From Hyaloscypha bicolor E (Eukaryota > Ascomycota > Leotiomycetes > Helotiales > Hyaloscyphaceae), in the NCBI RefSeq assembly GCF_002865645.1, contig NW_020194618.1, positions 452,997 through 516,996 on the forward strand: DNA of 64,000 nucleotides, written 5' to 3'. The notes beneath the pieces are model-generated. The model searched no databases, had not been told where the DNA came from, and saw only the letters and a program-made list of their open reading frames with translations. Below are positions 61,287-64,000 of this stretch, one piece after another. Position numbers and translations under genes: made by a program. The stretch's first letter is position 1. Each line of letters starts with the position of its first letter.

Positions 61287-63269
61287 ATATATATATTTAT
61301 TTTAATTAGTTTATTTTAGTATAATAATACTATTATTATATTTTATAATTTCATGCCTTTATAAGTTTTCTAGCCTTAAATTACCTTAAATAATTTCGAA
61401 GTATTATTTAATTATATTTCCTTAATTGGTTTCTTTATTTTATATTTTATATTAAGCTTTTAAGTCTATAAATATTATATATATAGCTATATAATTCGAT
61501 TTTATTAATAAGATCTATTTCTTTTATATTATATTATTAAGAATTAGAAAAAAGTAATTATAGTTATTAATAGAAATCAAAAATAGACTTGCTATATTAA
61601 ATTGAATTAGAGCTAAAATTATAATCTTTTATAGGCTAAATATTTTCGGGATTTTATTTTTTATTTTTATTAAAAAATAAATCTTATAAAGCTTAATATT
61701 ATATAAAATCTGAATTGCTTTATTAAAAATTATAACTTTATAAAGGTAATATAATTTATTTAATTCAAAATAACTAAATTTCTTATATATAAGCTTATAT
61801 TTAATAATAATAATAGTTTTTATTAGAATCTAATATAAGTAAATAATTAGGGATTTTGAATTCTTTCTTTTTTATTTAATATTCTTGTTTCTAATTTCCT
61901 TATTATCCGGCTTTATAATCGGCTATTTATAAGAATTAGTATTTTATATATTAATTTCAATTAATATAAATATAACTTGCTTTTCTTTTTTTAATATTAT
62001 ATAAAAGATAAAATAAAGTTTATTAGTTATTTTTATTTTAATAACTATTTTTATTTTATATCTAAAATATAGCTTCTTATAATTAATTTCTCTTTTAAAA
62101 TCTGCTTTATATAAGTATTTTACTAATAAGAAACTAATATTTAAATCTAGTATAAAAAGATAATTAAAAACTAGTATTAAAGTTTTATTTAATATATATA
62201 TTTCTATAATTTCTTTTTATCTAATATATAATACTTTTTTCTAATCTAAATTAATATATATTTAATAAGAATTAGTATAAATCTAAAACAAGAAAGTTAG
62301 TTAGCTATATATATAATATAAGCCAAGTTAAGTAGCTAGAAAGCTAAATACTTATTAATATTATTTTAAGAAAATTAAATAGTTTTAGAATCGGACTTTT
62401 TAATAAATATAGTATTTTACTTGAAATTATTAGTAATTATTAGGGCCTTAGCTTCTTTAAATAGCTTTAGTAATAGCTTTCTTAATTATTTAAATAAGAC
62501 TTTTTTTAAAAATAAAAATAAAATAAAAATTTCTTTTAATTAGCTTTAATAGCTTTATATATAATATTAAGATATAAATAATTATATATAAGGTAATTAT
62601 ATCTTTTATATATTTAATACTTTGCTTTTTGTTTTCTAAAGAATTAAACTAATAGTAATAGTAATAATAGTACTAAGAGAAATAGCTATAAGTATTATAA
62701 GTAATAAAAGTACTTTCTAGTATAATATATATTTTAAGGCTATCTTTTTTATTTAATAAGATCTTAATCTTTTTATTAATATTATATACTATTATTATAT
62801 AAAATTTAGTAATAATTACTTTATATTTACTTAATAGCTTTATATTAAATATTATAAATAATATAAATAATATAAAATCGAAATATATCTTCTTTATTAT
62901 AGGATCTATAAGATTAAGTTTATAATAATATTTCTTTATTTTAATATATTTAAAGTATATTTCTTTTTTTTAAAAATTTAAAGTTCTAGATTTTCTGAAT
63001 TATTATTATAACTTTAACTAGAAAGAATTAATAGTATTTTATTTTAAAGAATTATTATATTATTTTAATATAAATTAGCTTATTAATTTTAGTAATATCT
63101 TTATTAAAAAGAAATTAAATAATATAATATAAAGTAATAGCTTTGTTTTTATTATATTAAATAAGTTTTTTTTTTAAATTTCTCGAAGTTCTTTTTAAGC
63201 TTTAACTTTACTATTTCCTTTATTACTTTATTAATCTTATTCTTGTCTTTTCTTTTAACTAATATATTA
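61287..63269. other. AT-rich, RIP-altered DNA, unassigned
   Basis: No LTR or named domain. Minus-strand reading through stops at about 61850-62300 gives protein-like stretches without a recognised family. Confidence 0.4.
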
Positions 63270-63371
63270 GATATTATAAATATTATAGATATTATAGATA
63301 TTATAGATATTATAGATATTATAGATATTATAGATATTATAGATATTATAGATATTATAGATATTATAGAA
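63270..63371. repeat. 9-bp microsatellite (ATTATAGAT)n
   Basis: About eleven direct copies of ATTATAGAT. Three further copies appear at 63952-63978 near the window end. Confidence 0.92.
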
Positions 63372-63379
63372 TTAATTAT

Positions 63380-64000
63380 TATTAACTCTTAATTATATTA
63401 CGGGAAATAAAGATAATATAATTAAAGAAATAATCCAATATAAATTAATTCTTTATATAAAAATTTTCCAATATTTCGAAGCTAAATAGATTTATAAATC
63501 CCTTTGATATATAATATATGAAATAAATATATTATATTTCCATGGATATATTAATTATATTCTCTTTTATATTTAGAAATAATATTTCGAAAATATTTTC
63601 TTTGAGCTCATTTATAATATTATAGATTATATTGCCTTTTATTTCTAAATAATTTAATTGTTTATATTCCTTTTTCGCGATTACAATAATCCAATTTTTA
63701 TATTCTTTTATTATTATTATATGATTATTTGGTTTATATCCGATTTGTATCCGATATTTCTATTCAAAAATAAAAATAATGATTATTAAGATATTACATA
63801 TTTTATATAAAGATTCAAATTCGAAAATTCCGATTAATTTGGATATTTTATATTAAGATATTTTATAATGATTTCGAAATATGATTTCTTCACAGATTAT
63901 ATTAATTAATTTGTGATTTATTCTTTATATATATAATAATCCATATCTATAGATATTATAGATATTATAGATATTACTAGCATATTATCAGATATTATAG
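63380..64000. other. AT-rich DNA without obvious RIP
   Basis: A+T is high but TpG and CpA are common (CCATGG, TTTGTATCCGA, CACAGATT, TTTGTGATTT), unlike the preceding 44 kb. No frame of note, no domain recognised. It could be single-copy intergenic DNA at the repeat-block edge or an organellar insertion. The window ends within it. Confidence 0.6.

Noticed and set aside
63270..63371. CRISPR-like or telomere-like array
   Set aside because: Continuous 9-bp units without spacers, not a telomere unit (no G-rich strand). A simple microsatellite.

Overview
The window looks like an accessory, AT-rich block of a filamentous ascomycete (Pezizomycotina) genome. About 60 kb is repeat DNA in which CpA and TpG are scarce and TpA is everywhere. 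Cytosine survives mostly before C, T or G. This is the signature of repeat-induced point mutation (RIP), acting mainly as CpA to TpA on either strand. Almost every Gln and Trp codon in the old transposon genes has become a stop, so long open frames are absent and element genes are readable only if TAA/TAG are tolerated. All coordinates were read by eye.

Layout: 1-2789 is a minus-strand Ty1/copia element cut by the window edge. 3003-11985 is a minus-strand Ty3/gypsy remnant, interrupted by copia copy A (3266-9539, +) and by a solo copia LTR (10113-10360). 12090-15393 is the 5' part of a plus-strand Ty3/gypsy element (gag, protease, start of reverse transcriptase), which stops abruptly at an island of normal composition. 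The island (about 15394-19250) holds the only intact gene, an intronless HET-domain gene (17070-18515), plus the broken tail of a second HET-type gene, a 32-bp duplication, a MITE-like inverted repeat and a palindromic array at its right edge.

From about 19430 the RIP-altered repeats resume. A minus-strand copia (20094-33192) carries a whole plus-strand copia copy B (20837-27401). Then come LTR-like DNA with two CACGTG boxes, copia copy C (34467-40903), a separate gag remnant (41268-42230), a dispersed repeat 'R3' (42232-42520, again at 61042-61286), unrecognised minus-strand remnants (42521-45170), a second copy of the minus-strand gypsy remnant (46009-48200), and copia copy D (48638-54960). 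D is the least eroded copy. After it come unrecognised minus-strand coding remnants (54961-61041), unassigned AT-rich DNA, and a right end (63380-64000) that is AT-rich but not visibly RIP-altered.

All four plus-strand copia copies have matched LTRs and perfect 5-bp target duplications (GAAAT, TTTAT, GTTAA, AAAAG), so the nesting order is clear. None of the transposon genes is functional. The working content is one candidate allorecognition/incompatibility gene in a gene-poor, RIP-active compartment.
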